In this document: positions 1 to 9,539 of the stretch, piece by piece
How positions within the stretch are numbered: position 1 is the stretch's first letter
How the letters are laid out: every line of letters starts with the position of its first letter
Assembly (NCBI GenBank): GCA_025210345.1
Contig: JAOARX010000009.1
Location: 1-64,000 of the forward strand
Reading direction: 5' to 3'
DNA length: 64,000 nt
From: Pelagimonas sp.
GTDB lineage: Bacteria; Pseudomonadota; Alphaproteobacteria; Rhodobacterales; Rhodobacteraceae
Notes under the pieces: generated by a model
Told to the model about the DNA's origin: nothing
Seen by the model: only the letters and a program-made list of their open reading frames with translations
Databases searched by the model: none
Program-made: the position numbers and the translations under genes

Positions 1-2
1 TT

Positions 3-1085
<1,083 letters not shown>

Positions 1086-1142
1086 GCCCGTGGAAATCCC
1101 ACCGGGCTAGACCGCGTGCGAGCCTTGCGGTAAAGGCGGAAC

Positions 1143-1298
1143 ATGGACAAACAACAGACATCTCGCAAAGCAAAAGACGCTGGCCGCGAAGACCGCCTCA
1201 AGGCGGCGCTCAAGGCCAATATGGCCCGGCGCAAGGCGCAGACACGTGCGCGTTCTGCAGCGGACCGAGACGATGCGCAGCAGACAGACAAGGACTGA
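1143..1298 (+). CDS. Small basic protein upstream of murA (51 aa)
   Basis: A 51-codon frame beginning [17 protein letters not shown] and ending five bases before the murA start. It is rich in Lys, Arg, Ala, Asp and Gln, with no hydrophobic core, signal peptide or membrane segment, so it is probably disordered or a single charged helix. The tight spacing suggests co-transcription with murA. Small charged proteins occur in this position in related Rhodobacterales, but no function is known to me. Confidence 0.6.
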   Translation: MDKQQTSRKAKDAGREDRLKAALKANMARRKAQTRARSAADRDDAQQTDKD

Positions 1299-1303
1299 CA
1301 GGC

Positions 1304-2575
1304 ATGGATTCCATTTTGGTGACGGGCAACGGCCCTTTGAACGGTGACATTCCGATTGCGGGCGCAAAAAACGCCTGTCTGACATTGATGCCGGCCACTC
1401 TTTTGTCCGAAGATCCGTTGACCCTGACCAATGCGCCGCGTCTGTCGGACATCAAGACCATGACCGCGCTGCTGCAATCGCTGGGGGCCGAGGTGTCCAG
1501 CCTGAACGCGGGCAATGTGCTTGCCATGTCCTCGCATGGGTTGACCACGCAGCGGGCAGAATATGACATCGTGCGCAAGATGCGTGCGTCGATCCTGGTC
1601 CTGGGGCCGCTGTTGGCGCGGTTTGGCTATGCCGAAGTGTCGCTGCCCGGTGGCTGCGCGATCGGCGCCCGCCCTGTGGACCTGCACCTCAAGGCGATGG
1701 AGGCCATGGGCGCAGAAATGGATCTGCGCGACGGCTATGTCCACGCCAAGGCTCCGGCGGGCGGGCTTAAGGGGGGGATTGTGGAATTCCCCTTTGCGTC
1801 TGTTGGCGCCACGGAAAATGCTTTGATGGCGGCGACGCTGGCCAAGGGAACAACCGAAATCCGCAACGCAGCGCGTGAGCCCGAGATTGTCGATCTGGCT
1901 GATTGCCTGCGCAAGATGGGCGCCCAGATCGAGGGCGATGGCACCAGCACAATCACGATCCAGGGGGTCGATCGGCTGGGGGGCGCGACGCACCGGGTTG
2001 TCACCGACCGGATCGAACTGGGCACCTATATGCTTGCGCCGGCGTTCTGCGGTGGCGAAGTGACCTGCCTGGGCGGCAAGATCTCTTTGCTCGAAGCCTT
2101 CTGCGAGAAACTGGATGCCGCGGGCATTTCGGTTGAAGAGACCGACAAGGGCCTGAAAGTCGCGCGCAAGAATGGGCGCGTGCAGGCGGTGGATGTCACC
2201 ACCGAACCTTTCCCCGGGTTCCCGACGGATCTTCAGGCGCAGATGATGGCGCTGTTGTGCACCGCCGAGGGCACCAGCGTGCTGGAAGAAAAGATTTTTG
2301 AGAACCGCTTTATGCATGCGCCGGAACTGGTGCGCATGGGCGCGCAGATCGACGTCCAGGGTGGCACGGCCACGGTTCACGGGGTGGAGCGCCTTAAGGG
2401 GGCGCCGGTCATGGCGACGGACCTGCGGGCCTCGGTCTCGTTGATCTTGGCCGGGCTTGCCGCCGAGGGGGAAACCCGAGTCAGCCGGGTTTATCATCTG
2501 GATCGCGGCTATGAACATGTCGAAGAAAAACTGAGCGCCCTGGGCGCCAAGATTGAAAGGATTTCTGGCGAATGA
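1304..2575 (+). CDS. murA: UDP-N-acetylglucosamine 1-carboxyvinyltransferase
   Basis: Catalyses the first committed step of peptidoglycan synthesis in the cytoplasm, transfer of enolpyruvate from phosphoenolpyruvate to UDP-GlcNAc; it is the fosfomycin target. At 423 aa it has the normal family length and the EPSP-synthase-like double fold. Visible key residues are Lys22 and Asn23 in GAKNA and the reactive Cys118 in [14 protein letters not shown] (Cys115 of E. coli MurA), so it should be fosfomycin sensitive at the target level. The ATG follows the small 51-aa frame by five bases, and the stop overlaps the next gene in ATGA, so the three genes look like one transcript. Confidence 0.98.
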   Translation: MDSILVTGNGPLNGDIPIAGAKNACLTLMPATLLSEDPLTLTNAPRLSDIKTMTALLQSLGAEVSSLNAGNVLAMSSHGLTTQRAEYDIVRKMRASILVLGPLLARFGYAEVSLPGGCAIGARPVDLHLKAMEAMGAEMDLRDGYVHAKAPAGGLKGGIVEFPFASVGATENALMAATLAKGTTEIRNAAREPEIVDLADCLRKMGAQIEGDGTSTITIQGVDRLGGATHRVVTDRIELGTYMLAPAFCGGEVTCLGGKISLLEAFCEKLDAAGISVEETDKGLKVARKNGRVQAVDVTTEPFPGFPTDLQAQMMALLCTAEGTSVLEEKIFENRFMHAPELVRMGAQIDVQGGTATVHGVERLKGAPVMATDLRASVSLILAGLAAEGETRVSRVYHLDRGYEHVEEKLSALGAKIERISGE

Positions 2576-3051
2576 CGGGTGACGCGCGTTTCGAAGACGG
2601 AGCAGAGCGCCCGGTTTACCTGGGCGCGTTGGATGCCGGCGACCTGCAGGTCATTTCGACACTGGTGCAGGATGCGGTCCTGCCGGTAACGGAAATTTCC
2701 TGGCGTCCCTCTGATCGGCGCTTGGCGCTTTTGGTGAACCGTGTGCGCTGGGAAGACGTGGAAAACGCCAAGCGCGGCGGGCGCGCGGTTGAACGGGTGC
2801 AATCGATTTTGGTGATCGACAATGTTCTGCGGGTCGCAAGCCAAGGCGTTGATCCCAAAGACAAAGACATGATCCTGTCGCTGTTGTCGATCGCGTTTGA
2901 ACCCGGAGACGATGCCGAGGGTGCCGTGATTTTGACCTTTGCGGGCGACGGCGGCATGAAAGCCCAGGTCGAAGCCCTGGAAGTCAGCCTGCGCGATGTC
3001 ACACGCCCCTACGCCGCCCCGTCGGGCCGCGCCCCCGACCACAAGGCGTGA
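2572..3051 (+). CDS. DUF2948 family protein
   Basis: A 159-aa soluble protein that starts inside the murA stop codon (ATGA overlap), which implies translational coupling. The core, with the pattern [20 protein letters not shown] near the N-terminus and later RWEDV, matches DUF2948, a family found next to murA in many Alphaproteobacteria. No catalytic motif is recognisable. In many relatives hisD follows this gene; here the operon ends and an unrelated gene faces it. Family assignment is confident, function unknown. Confidence 0.85.
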   Translation: MTGDARFEDGAERPVYLGALDAGDLQVISTLVQDAVLPVTEISWRPSDRRLALLVNRVRWEDVENAKRGGRAVERVQSILVIDNVLRVASQGVDPKDKDMILSLLSIAFEPGDDAEGAVILTFAGDGGMKAQVEALEVSLRDVTRPYAAPSGRAPDHKA

Positions 3052-3133
3052 AGCGCTGACACCCTGCCAAAGCTCCGCCGCGCGCTCTTGGCGCAGGTTG
3101 ATGGCTGATGTGTCAGGGTAAAGATCGGGCGTT

Positions 3134-5329
3134 TTAGTGGGCCGTTTCACCGCGCTCGACAGTGAAAAAGAAATCCTGATCCACCTCACCCTGAGTGACC
3201 TCTTCTGGCACGCAATCGGGGCCGGACAAAAAGACATTGGCCCCGAAATGCCGATGCAGGCGCGACAGCCGTTCCATCCGCGCGCTGGTCAGCTGGTCAA
3301 AGAACTGCTGTTGATCGGGACGCGCCTTCAGGCTGTCAATCTTGGCGCGATGGGCGGCCACGCAGGCGTGATGCTGGGCCGCGATTTCAGGGTCTGACAT
3401 CAGCTTGTCGAACTCGACGCGCATCATCTCGATCCGCTTCATGATCGACCGCTCTTCGACGGCGTTGTTGTTCATGCGGAACCAATAGGCCAGCCCCTGA
3501 TCGCGATCCACGTGGTTCACGCGCCCCCGGTCACGCTTGACCAAAAAGCTCTCGGCATTGCGCACCGCATAGTGATTGAGCGCCACCAGATCATACCCAT
3601 AGGTCGTGGTGGTTGAACGCCACGCATTGCGAAACTCGTTTCGGGGCAGGGGGTTCCCCGAGCCATTGACCCAATTGATTTCTTCCCAAAGCTGCGGTCG
3701 CAGACCCTTTGGCCGGTGAACGCCCATTTTCTTGAAAAGGCCAATATTGCGAAACAGCGTCTTGAACCCCCAGGCCTGGTGGGGTTTTGGGGAATACTCT
3801 TCCGCGCAGCGATCAAACTGGCCAATGGTGAATTCGTCAGCGAAATCATGACGATCAGAGTTGCCGAACAACCGCCATGTGCAGGAAATCATATTGGCGT
3901 CCGGTACCGCAGCATACAGATCCTCCAACCGCCCGTCGCCCACTTTGACATTGATGAACTCATCGACATCCATGCAGATCAGCCAATCCGCCTCTTGCAT
4001 GATTGGCTCGTCCTCGGCCATCTGCAGGGCGGCGTGCTGCGGTTTCAGGTCCATTTCGCGAAACTTGTTGTCGCGGTGCTGAACGATGCCCTTTTCCTGC
4101 AAGAGATCGAAAAACCTATCGGTCCCGTCGTCGCAATCATTGGTATAGACCAAAAAACCAGTCACGCCGATGGCCCGATGATAGGCCAGCCATTCGACGA
4201 TAAACGGCCCTTCGTTTTTCATCGTGGTGACGATCGTGGTTGTGTTGCTGCGCGCTTGGGCCCGACTTTGCACATCCGGCGCGCGCACGGGCTTGGCGTC
4301 AAACACCCGCTTCATCAGATCGATCAGCGGCTGCGATTCCACAAGGCTGGTTTTGGGCACGATGTGGCTGGCTTTTTCCGTGCGATGACGCACCGCGACA
4401 AAGCGGTGAAACCCGGCGCGATACCGGGGATTAAGATCCGAGATCTTAAGATATTTCAACGCGCTGTCAGAGCTCATCAAGGCGGGGGACACGCACCAGC
4501 GCTTGCGCATCTTGGGTTTGTCAAACTGCACGCAAATGTGGTCGCGGTAATGGGGGTCTTCACCATTGCGCACGCGCCAAGGATAGCAATGCTGCCCGAC
4601 CATTTCGACCATTCCGGTCTGTGCGCGGGTGAACGGATCAGGCTGGTCTCCGGTCGGCAGCATCAGATCATGCAGGTCCAGATTGGCAAAGGCCCGCGCG
4701 GATTTCAAAAACCGCTCATAGGCCAGCTGAAAGATCTGGCTTTCCCCAAGAGGCGCATCCCAGGGCGACGGGGGCGGGATCTCCATCCGGTCATGCCCGG
4801 GGGCCTCGGCCACGTTGATCGGATGGGTTTCGGGGCCCAGGCCGTGTTCACCCAGCGGCTGATCACATTCCATCACCACGACGATCACATCGCGCCCGGC
4901 CTTTTTCAACAGATGCCGCACCCGCTGCCAGACGGACTTGGACGTGCCGGGCTGCGCGCGCTCAAAGATCACCGCCCCACCCAGATCGAAGTGCGTCGCA
5001 TGATAAAGCAGCCAGTCAGCGATGACCTCGGCCGCTTCACCATTCCGCGTGGCGATCAGGGCGTTGCGACCGGCGAACAGGCCATGTTCGGCCGCAGCGT
5101 GGTTGATCTTCACGGGCCTGCCGCGCAAAACAGGCGCCCCGGCGATCATGGATGACATCTGGGGCTTGCCGGGCATCGCCCGCGCGACCGCCTCAACCTC
5201 GGCGCCGGTAAAGAACACATAGCTGGCCAACCCACTCGCCGGGTCTAAAATCGCATCCATCAAGGGCGCCCCCAACAGGTCGCGCCGCTTCAACTGGCGA
5301 AAAATCAGGCGTGGTTCGGCCTTGGACAT
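3134..5329 (-). CDS. Two-domain glycosyltransferase (GT2/GT92-like)
   Basis: A 731-aa protein with two related halves. The C-terminal half (from about residue 364) is a GT-A type glycosyltransferase of the Glyco_tranf_2_4/GT92 group: TTMKNEGPFIVEWLAYH, then a sugar-nucleotide/metal motif CMDVDEF (Asp454, Asp456) and a long C-terminal region shared with the gene at 5592. The N-terminal half contains a parallel segment (NALIATRNGEAAEVIADWL, about residues 89-107) but no DxD, so it looks like a degenerate copy. It probably glycosylates a surface polymer. I chose the start at 5329 because the longer frame to 5566 would cover a hairpin-rich intergenic region; 5374 is an alternative. Acceptor and donor sugars are unknown. 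Confidence 0.85.
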   Translation of the reverse strand: MSKAEPRLIFRQLKRRDLLGAPLMDAILDPASGLASYVFFTGAEVEAVARAMPGKPQMSSMIAGAPVLRGRPVKINHAAAEHGLFAGRNALIATRNGEAAEVIADWLLYHATHFDLGGAVIFERAQPGTSKSVWQRVRHLLKKAGRDVIVVVMECDQPLGEHGLGPETHPINVAEAPGHDRMEIPPPSPWDAPLGESQIFQLAYERFLKSARAFANLDLHDLMLPTGDQPDPFTRAQTGMVEMVGQHCYPWRVRNGEDPHYRDHICVQFDKPKMRKRWCVSPALMSSDSALKYLKISDLNPRYRAGFHRFVAVRHRTEKASHIVPKTSLVESQPLIDLMKRVFDAKPVRAPDVQSRAQARSNTTTIVTTMKNEGPFIVEWLAYHRAIGVTGFLVYTNDCDDGTDRFFDLLQEKGIVQHRDNKFREMDLKPQHAALQMAEDEPIMQEADWLICMDVDEFINVKVGDGRLEDLYAAVPDANMISCTWRLFGNSDRHDFADEFTIGQFDRCAEEYSPKPHQAWGFKTLFRNIGLFKKMGVHRPKGLRPQLWEEINWVNGSGNPLPRNEFRNAWRSTTTTYGYDLVALNHYAVRNAESFLVKRDRGRVNHVDRDQGLAYWFRMNNNAVEERSIMKRIEMMRVEFDKLMSDPEIAAQHHACVAAHRAKIDSLKARPDQQQFFDQLTSARMERLSRLHRHFGANVFLSGPDCVPEEVTQGEVDQDFFFTVERGETAH

Positions 5330-5431
5330 TCTTTGGCGGTCCTGTCGGGCTTGTTTCTGCTCGGCTGCAATCATCGCGCTCTGAAGGCAAAATATCAACC
5401 AATCCTCTGTCCGCTTTGCTTTCACCTTTTT

Positions 5432-5484
5432 ACAAATATCCCGGGGATGAATGAGGCCGCAGGTCTCAGAAGGGGCAGCGCCCC
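5432..5484. repeat. Composite intergenic repeat, copy A
   Basis: Contains CAAATATCCCGGGG (5433-5446) and, 25 bases on, the hairpin GGGGC-AGC-GCCCC (5472-5484). The same two parts, in the same order and with a gap of about the same length, recur at 9399-9443, and with more divergence at 47749-47811. Confidence 0.6.
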
Positions 5485-5488
5485 TTGC

Positions 5489-5513
5489 AATTGCCTTATC
5501 TCCTAAGGCAATT
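5489..5513. promoter_or_regulatory. Perfect 10-bp inverted repeat between divergent glycosyltransferase genes
   Basis: AATTGCCTTA, five bases TCTCC, then TAAGGCAATT. It lies between the starts of the two divergent glycosyltransferase genes (5329 minus and 5592 plus). It could be an operator serving both promoters or an RNA hairpin; no T-run follows on either strand, so a terminator is less likely. Confidence 0.5.
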
Positions 5514-5591
5514 CCCCTTGTCAAAGGCTTGATGTAACGGTGGATTTTGGGCACCATCCCGGCCAACAGGCATCACCATCGGACCCAAAAT

Positions 5592-6644
5592 ATGCGCATT
5601 CTCTGCGTCACCTCCGTCAAGAACGAAGCGCCCTATCTTCTGGATTGGCTGGCCCACATACGGGGGGTCGGGGTGACGGATGTTCTGATTTACTCAAATG
5701 ATTGCTCAGATGGCACCCATGAGATGCTCCAAGCCCTGAAAACCGCTGGGATCGTCACCCATATGCCCCAGACGCTTGCCGCAGAGGAAAGCCCGCAGTG
5801 GCAGGCCCTGCGCGCCGCATGGAAGCACCCGCTGCGCAAAACCTGTGATTGGGCGCTGGTCTGCGATACCGATGAGTATCTGAATATCCACGTCGGGCAA
5901 GGGCGGATCCCGGATCTGATCAAGGCGGTGCCTACCGACACAGATGCCATCACCCTGCCTTGGCGCCTGTTTGGGTCGTCTGGTCAGATCTGGGCCCAGG
6001 ATCGCCCCACGCCGCAGGTGTTTACCCGTGCGGCCACGCCTGAGTGCCAATACCCGATCGCGGCCAGCTTTTTTAAATCACTGTTTCGGCTGAACGGGCC
6101 CTTCAACCAGTTTGGCGTGCATCGCCCACGTCAGAAATCCCCCGACAAGGCGGGTTTGCCGCGCTGGGTTGATGGCTCGGGGCAACGCCTGCCACGCGTC
6201 TTCTGCGAAACACAAAACCGCCTGTCTTTGTTGGGCTATGGCGCGGCGCGGGATCTGGTGGAAATGAACCATTATTCGCTGCGTTCGGTTGAAAGCTTCG
6301 TGGTGAAACAGGACCGGGGCCTGCCCAACCGCAGCGACAAGAAACTCGACCTGTCTTATTGGGCCGAGCGCAACTTTAACACGGTCGAAGACCTGTCAAT
6401 CCAGCGCATGGCGCCCGCATGTGATCGTGAATACGCACAGTTGATGGCGCTGCCGGGGATACGTGACCTGCATGACCGCGGGGTCGCGTGGCATCGCGCC
6501 AGATTTGCACAGCTGTCGGCACAGGCCCATGTTTACAAACTCTTCACCCGTCTGGCGCTATGTGGCGATAGCCGTGAGCTGCCCCAAGACGTGGCACAGC
6601 GCCTGCTGGCGGGGTTCGCCAAAGCCGAAGGGGCAGGCGGCTGA
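5592..6644 (+). CDS. Glycosyltransferase family 2/92 protein
   Basis: A 350-aa single-domain relative of the C-terminal half of the divergent gene at 3134-5329. It begins directly with the GT-A nucleotide-binding strand (MRILCVTSVKNEAPYLLDWL), has the CDTDEY acidic motif (Asp92, Asp94) and shares later motifs such as WRLFGSSG, FNQFGVHRPR and LVEMNHYSLRS with its neighbour. No signal peptide or membrane segment is seen, so it is cytoplasmic. The start at 5592 places the first beta-strand at the N-terminus; an in-frame start 45 bases upstream is unlikely. Probably acts with its paralogue on a cell-surface glycan; substrates unknown. Confidence 0.85.
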   Translation: MRILCVTSVKNEAPYLLDWLAHIRGVGVTDVLIYSNDCSDGTHEMLQALKTAGIVTHMPQTLAAEESPQWQALRAAWKHPLRKTCDWALVCDTDEYLNIHVGQGRIPDLIKAVPTDTDAITLPWRLFGSSGQIWAQDRPTPQVFTRAATPECQYPIAASFFKSLFRLNGPFNQFGVHRPRQKSPDKAGLPRWVDGSGQRLPRVFCETQNRLSLLGYGAARDLVEMNHYSLRSVESFVVKQDRGLPNRSDKKLDLSYWAERNFNTVEDLSIQRMAPACDREYAQLMALPGIRDLHDRGVAWHRARFAQLSAQAHVYKLFTRLALCGDSRELPQDVAQRLLAGFAKAEGAGG

Positions 6645-6669
6645 TCTGGGGGCACGCCTTTGCCCTCGC

Positions 6670-6698
6670 TTGACCTGACTCTGGGCTATGCGTACACA
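6670..6698 (+). promoter_or_regulatory. Possible sigma-70-like promoter
   Basis: TTGACC and TACACA separated by 17 bases, about 90 bases before the hydrolase-like gene at 6786. The -10 match is weak, so this is only a candidate. Confidence 0.3.
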
Positions 6699-6785
6699 AT
6701 ATAGGGGTAACGACTTGAATAAAATCGGGTTTGGAAACAACTGCCGCGCCCGGTTTGTCAGGTCTTGTGATCGAAAGGTGGCCAG

Positions 6786-7694
6786 ATGAGCCAAAGCCCA
6801 GACAGCGACGGCCCAGACAGCGAAGAGCTGGGTGGCCCTCCCGGGTGGTTCAAAGACATCTTTCCGGCAGGCCCCTTTGACGGATTTTACCACAAGCAGG
6901 GCATGCACGCGCTGGTGCATGTGGCTCGCGCCTCTTCGGTTCTGGTGGTGTCGTTTGACAACCTCGCCGAGGCCGGAGGGCGCCGCTATGACCGCGATGC
7001 CTGGGCTGCGAAATTCATCTCTGACAATGGGTGGAGCCACCTGGGGATCTTTGCCGAAGGTCCCACCTGGTTTCGCGAGGAAAAGCTGATCCGGCATATG
7101 GAAATGCTGCGCGACAGCGGGTTTTTCCGCCGGTTCGACAAAGTCGTGCTGTGCGGCACCTCGATGGGGGGCTTTGGGGCGCTGACGTTCTCGAGCCTGA
7201 TCCCGGGCTGTAGCGTGATTGCCTTTAGCCCGCAGACCACCTTGAACCGCAAACTGGTGCCGTGGGAACGCCGCTTTGTCAAAGGGCGCCGGCAAGACTG
7301 GACCTTGCCCTATTCAGACGCTGCTGATCAGATCCAGGGCGCGGCGCGAATCTATCTGGTCTATGATCCATTTGATCAAAATGACCGCGCCCAGGTCGCG
7401 CGGCTGCGCGGCGACAATATCCTGCACCTGCCTGCGCGCGGTGTCGGACACAAATCTGCACTGGTCATGCGCCGGATGAAACAGCTCAAGCCAATTATGC
7501 TGGCCGCGGTGAACGGCAGCCTGACCCGGCAAAGCTTTGATGAGATGATCGAGGCCCGCAAAGAGATCTATCTTTATAAAAAGACGATGACCGAGTACCT
7601 CGAAAAACGCAACAAACCGCGTATGGCCGAACATCTTGCCCGCGCTTTCAAAGCCCGGCGCAAGGCGCTCAAAGAGGCCGAAACCCGATCATAA
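6786..7694 (+). CDS. Alpha/beta-hydrolase-like protein
   Basis: A 302-aa soluble protein with a nucleophile-elbow sequence LCGTSMGGFGAL (Ser126 in G-T-S-M-G), followed by VIAFSPQTTLN, a pattern typical of alpha/beta-hydrolase folds, and an Asp-containing segment YDPFDQND that could supply the acid. The C-terminal 60 residues are Lys/Arg-rich and helical. It lies downstream of the glycosyltransferases in the same direction with 141 bases between, so it may modify or release a glycan or glycolipid, but that is inference. Homologues that I know of this type are annotated only as hypothetical or esterase-like. Confidence 0.6.
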   Translation: MSQSPDSDGPDSEELGGPPGWFKDIFPAGPFDGFYHKQGMHALVHVARASSVLVVSFDNLAEAGGRRYDRDAWAAKFISDNGWSHLGIFAEGPTWFREEKLIRHMEMLRDSGFFRRFDKVVLCGTSMGGFGALTFSSLIPGCSVIAFSPQTTLNRKLVPWERRFVKGRRQDWTLPYSDAADQIQGAARIYLVYDPFDQNDRAQVARLRGDNILHLPARGVGHKSALVMRRMKQLKPIMLAAVNGSLTRQSFDEMIEARKEIYLYKKTMTEYLEKRNKPRMAEHLARAFKARRKALKEAETRS

Positions 7695-7816
7695 GCCCAT
7701 ATGAAAGGTGGGATGTCCCAGCGGTTGATATCCCGCAATATCCGACATGTTTGTCGTTGTGTGCATGATAAAGCGCCGCGATTTGCGGAACACTGTGGAA
7801 AATCACAGGAGCCACA

Positions 7817-8599
7817 ATGTCAGATGTCACCACACAGCGCCGGGGTCGGGTGCTTGAAATCACTTTGGCGCGCGGCAAGGTCAACGCCATGGACGCCGCG
7901 ACCAGTCGCGCCTTGGGCGCTGCTTTCCAGCAGTTGCAAGATGACGACGGCCTGTCGGTCGCGATCATCACCGGCGGCGGCGATCGGTTCTTTTCCGCCG
8001 GATGGGATCTCAAGGCCGCGGCCGAGGGCGAGGCCCCCGATGAAAACATGGGGGTTGGAGGCTTTGCGGGCCTGACCGAATACTGGGGCCTGACCAAACC
8101 CGTGATCGCGGCGGTGAACGGGATGGCGCTGGGCGGCGGTTTTGAATTGATCCTCGCAGCCGACATGGTGGTGGCCGCCGATCATGCCACCTTTGGCCTG
8201 CCAGAGGCCAAGATCGGCCTTGTGCCCGACAGTGGTGGCATGATCCGGCTGCCCAGACGCATGCCGCGGGCAGCCGCGATGGAAATGATCATGACCGGGA
8301 GGCACGTCAGCGCACAAGAGCTGGAACGCTGGGGCGTGGTCAATCAGGTTGTGCCCGCAGATCAGTTGATGCAGGCCGCGCATGATCTGGCGGATCGGGT
8401 CTGTCGCTGCGCGCCCTTGTCGCTGCAGGCGGCAAAAGAGATCTATGCCGCCACCGAAGGGCTGGATGAGCAAGCGGCCTTTGAGCGCATGCGGGCCGGA
8501 GACCTGAGGGCGTACAGCCAGATCTATGACAGCGAAGATGCCAAAGAGGGAATGAACGCATTGTTCGAGAAACGCGACCCCGTGTGGAAAGGGCGCTAA
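7817..8599 (+). CDS. caiD: Crotonobetainyl-CoA hydratase / carnitinyl-CoA dehydratase-like
   Basis: A 260-aa enoyl-CoA hydratase/isomerase family protein that resembles E. coli CaiD along its whole length as I recall that sequence, including [26 protein letters not shown], the oxyanion-hole region [12 protein letters not shown], the catalytic segment [14 protein letters not shown] and the C-terminus [10 protein letters not shown]. CaiD interconverts crotonobetainyl-CoA and L-carnitinyl-CoA in the cytoplasm. A clear ribosome site (AGGAG) precedes the ATG by seven bases. One base separates it from the hotdog thioesterase gene, so the pair is an operon. The CaiB CoA-transferase and CaiC ligase are not in the window, so the full pathway cannot be shown here. 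Confidence 0.8.
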   Translation: MSDVTTQRRGRVLEITLARGKVNAMDAATSRALGAAFQQLQDDDGLSVAIITGGGDRFFSAGWDLKAAAEGEAPDENMGVGGFAGLTEYWGLTKPVIAAVNGMALGGGFELILAADMVVAADHATFGLPEAKIGLVPDSGGMIRLPRRMPRAAAMEMIMTGRHVSAQELERWGVVNQVVPADQLMQAAHDLADRVCRCAPLSLQAAKEIYAATEGLDEQAAFERMRAGDLRAYSQIYDSEDAKEGMNALFEKRDPVWKGR

Positions 8600-8600
8600 G

Positions 8601-9110
8601 ATGCTGGAAACAGAAACGATTCTGCACGATTGGACCGAAGAGATCGCAACGCCATTGCGTTTGGTTGAGAATGTGGTCAAACCCGAATGGATTGATGAGT
8701 ACGGCCATCTGAACATGGCGCATTATCTGACCATCTGTGACCAGGCCAACTGGGCCTTCTGGAACTGGCTGAATTTTCCTGAAAACAGTATCGAAGCGCG
8801 GGGTGGTGCGGAATATGTGATCGTGGAAAATCACGTGACCTATACCGGTGAACTGGCGCAGGGTGATGCATTCGTGATCGAGACGCAACTCCTGGCGGTC
8901 GATGGCAAGCGTTATGTGCTCTTCCACCGTGTGCTGAATGAGGCCGGTGACTGTTGTGCAACCAACGAGGTGAAGGTGTTGGGGTTCGATCTGAACGCGC
9001 GGCGCGCGTGCGTATGGCAAACCCGGACAGCGGATCGTTTGCAAGCGATCCTTGAGGCGCATTCAGATTTACCCACGCCCGCGGAAGCAGGCCGTTCAAT
9101 TCAGCTTTAA
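8601..9110 (+). CDS. Hotdog-fold acyl-CoA thioesterase
   Basis: A 169-aa protein of the 4-hydroxybenzoyl-CoA thioesterase/YbgC type. The signature is DEYGHLNMAHYLTICDQANW (residues about 33-52), corresponding to the family pattern of an Asp/His-containing active-site loop before the long hotdog helix. It starts one base after the caiD-like stop and is surely co-translated. Together with a CaiD-like hydratase, a role in hydrolysing a carnitine-derived thioester such as betainyl-CoA is attractive, because carnitine degradation uses a thioesterase of this fold; this is inferred from context. Confidence 0.7.
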   Translation: MLETETILHDWTEEIATPLRLVENVVKPEWIDEYGHLNMAHYLTICDQANWAFWNWLNFPENSIEARGGAEYVIVENHVTYTGELAQGDAFVIETQLLAVDGKRYVLFHRVLNEAGDCCATNEVKVLGFDLNARRACVWQTRTADRLQAILEAHSDLPTPAEAGRSIQL

Positions 9111-9234
9111 CCAAAAGGGACAGGCCTTTGGCCTGCGCTTGATATCTCGCCATCCGCTGCGAAGATAGCTCAGGCTGGCGCGTGGGGCGAGGTACTGGTC
9201 TGTCTGGTTCGTTGCGCGGATGTGGGGATTGGAA

Positions 9235-9254
9235 GCCTCCGGCGGGGATATTTG
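9235..9254 (+). repeat. GGGGATATTTG repeat core
   Basis: GCCTCCGGCGGGGATATTTG; the same 20 bases occur at 59358-59377. Related reverse-oriented cores are at 5433, 9399 and 47760. Confidence 0.6.
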
Positions 9255-9398
9255 TAACCCGAAGAAACGACGTGACCCACCCCGTCGCCGAGGTGGGTCA
9301 TTGAAGCTGTGCTTCTTCGGGTGCGGTCATCGGCGTCCCAGCCTGTACCGCGCTGCCAGTCTTGAGAAATTGCGTTAAGTTTTCATTTCTTTGGGTCA

Positions 9399-9443
9399 CA
9401 AATATCCCGGGGGGACCGCCGCAGGTGGGCGGGGCAGCGCCCC
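9399..9443. repeat. Composite intergenic repeat, copy B
   Basis: CAAATATCCCGGGG (9399-9412) followed by GGGGCAGCGCCCC (9431-9443), the same two-part structure and nearly the same spacing as copy A at 5433-5484. Confidence 0.6.
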
Positions 9444-9484
9444 TGAACCGTGTCCACTTTTGCAGCTCTCTCATAGGAATGAAA

Positions 9485-9510
9485 TGGGCCGCCCCGTTAG
9501 GGGCGGCCCA
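9485..9510 (-). terminator. Hairpin terminator of the fad operon
   Basis: TGGGCCGCCCC, loop GTTA, GGGGCGGCCCA: an 11-bp perfect stem beginning 30 bases after the fadB-like stop on the minus strand and followed there by ATTTCATT. Confidence 0.75.
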
Positions 9511-9539
9511 CTGCGGCGCACGAAGTGCGGCGCAACTCC

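Larger units (their letters stand above)
9111..9539. other. Intergenic region between convergent operons, repeat-rich
   Basis: 429 bases with no supported gene. It holds a small CAGGCC-TTT-GGCCTG hairpin near 9124 that may end the caiD operon, the repeat core GCCTCCGGCGGGGATATTTG at 9235-9254, a second repeat copy at 9399-9443 and the strong hairpin at 9485-9510. Short frames here have no family features. Confidence 0.6.

Noticed and set aside
3716-5155. 479-codon plus-strand frame
   Set aside because: Antisense to the two-domain glycosyltransferase; no family motif.
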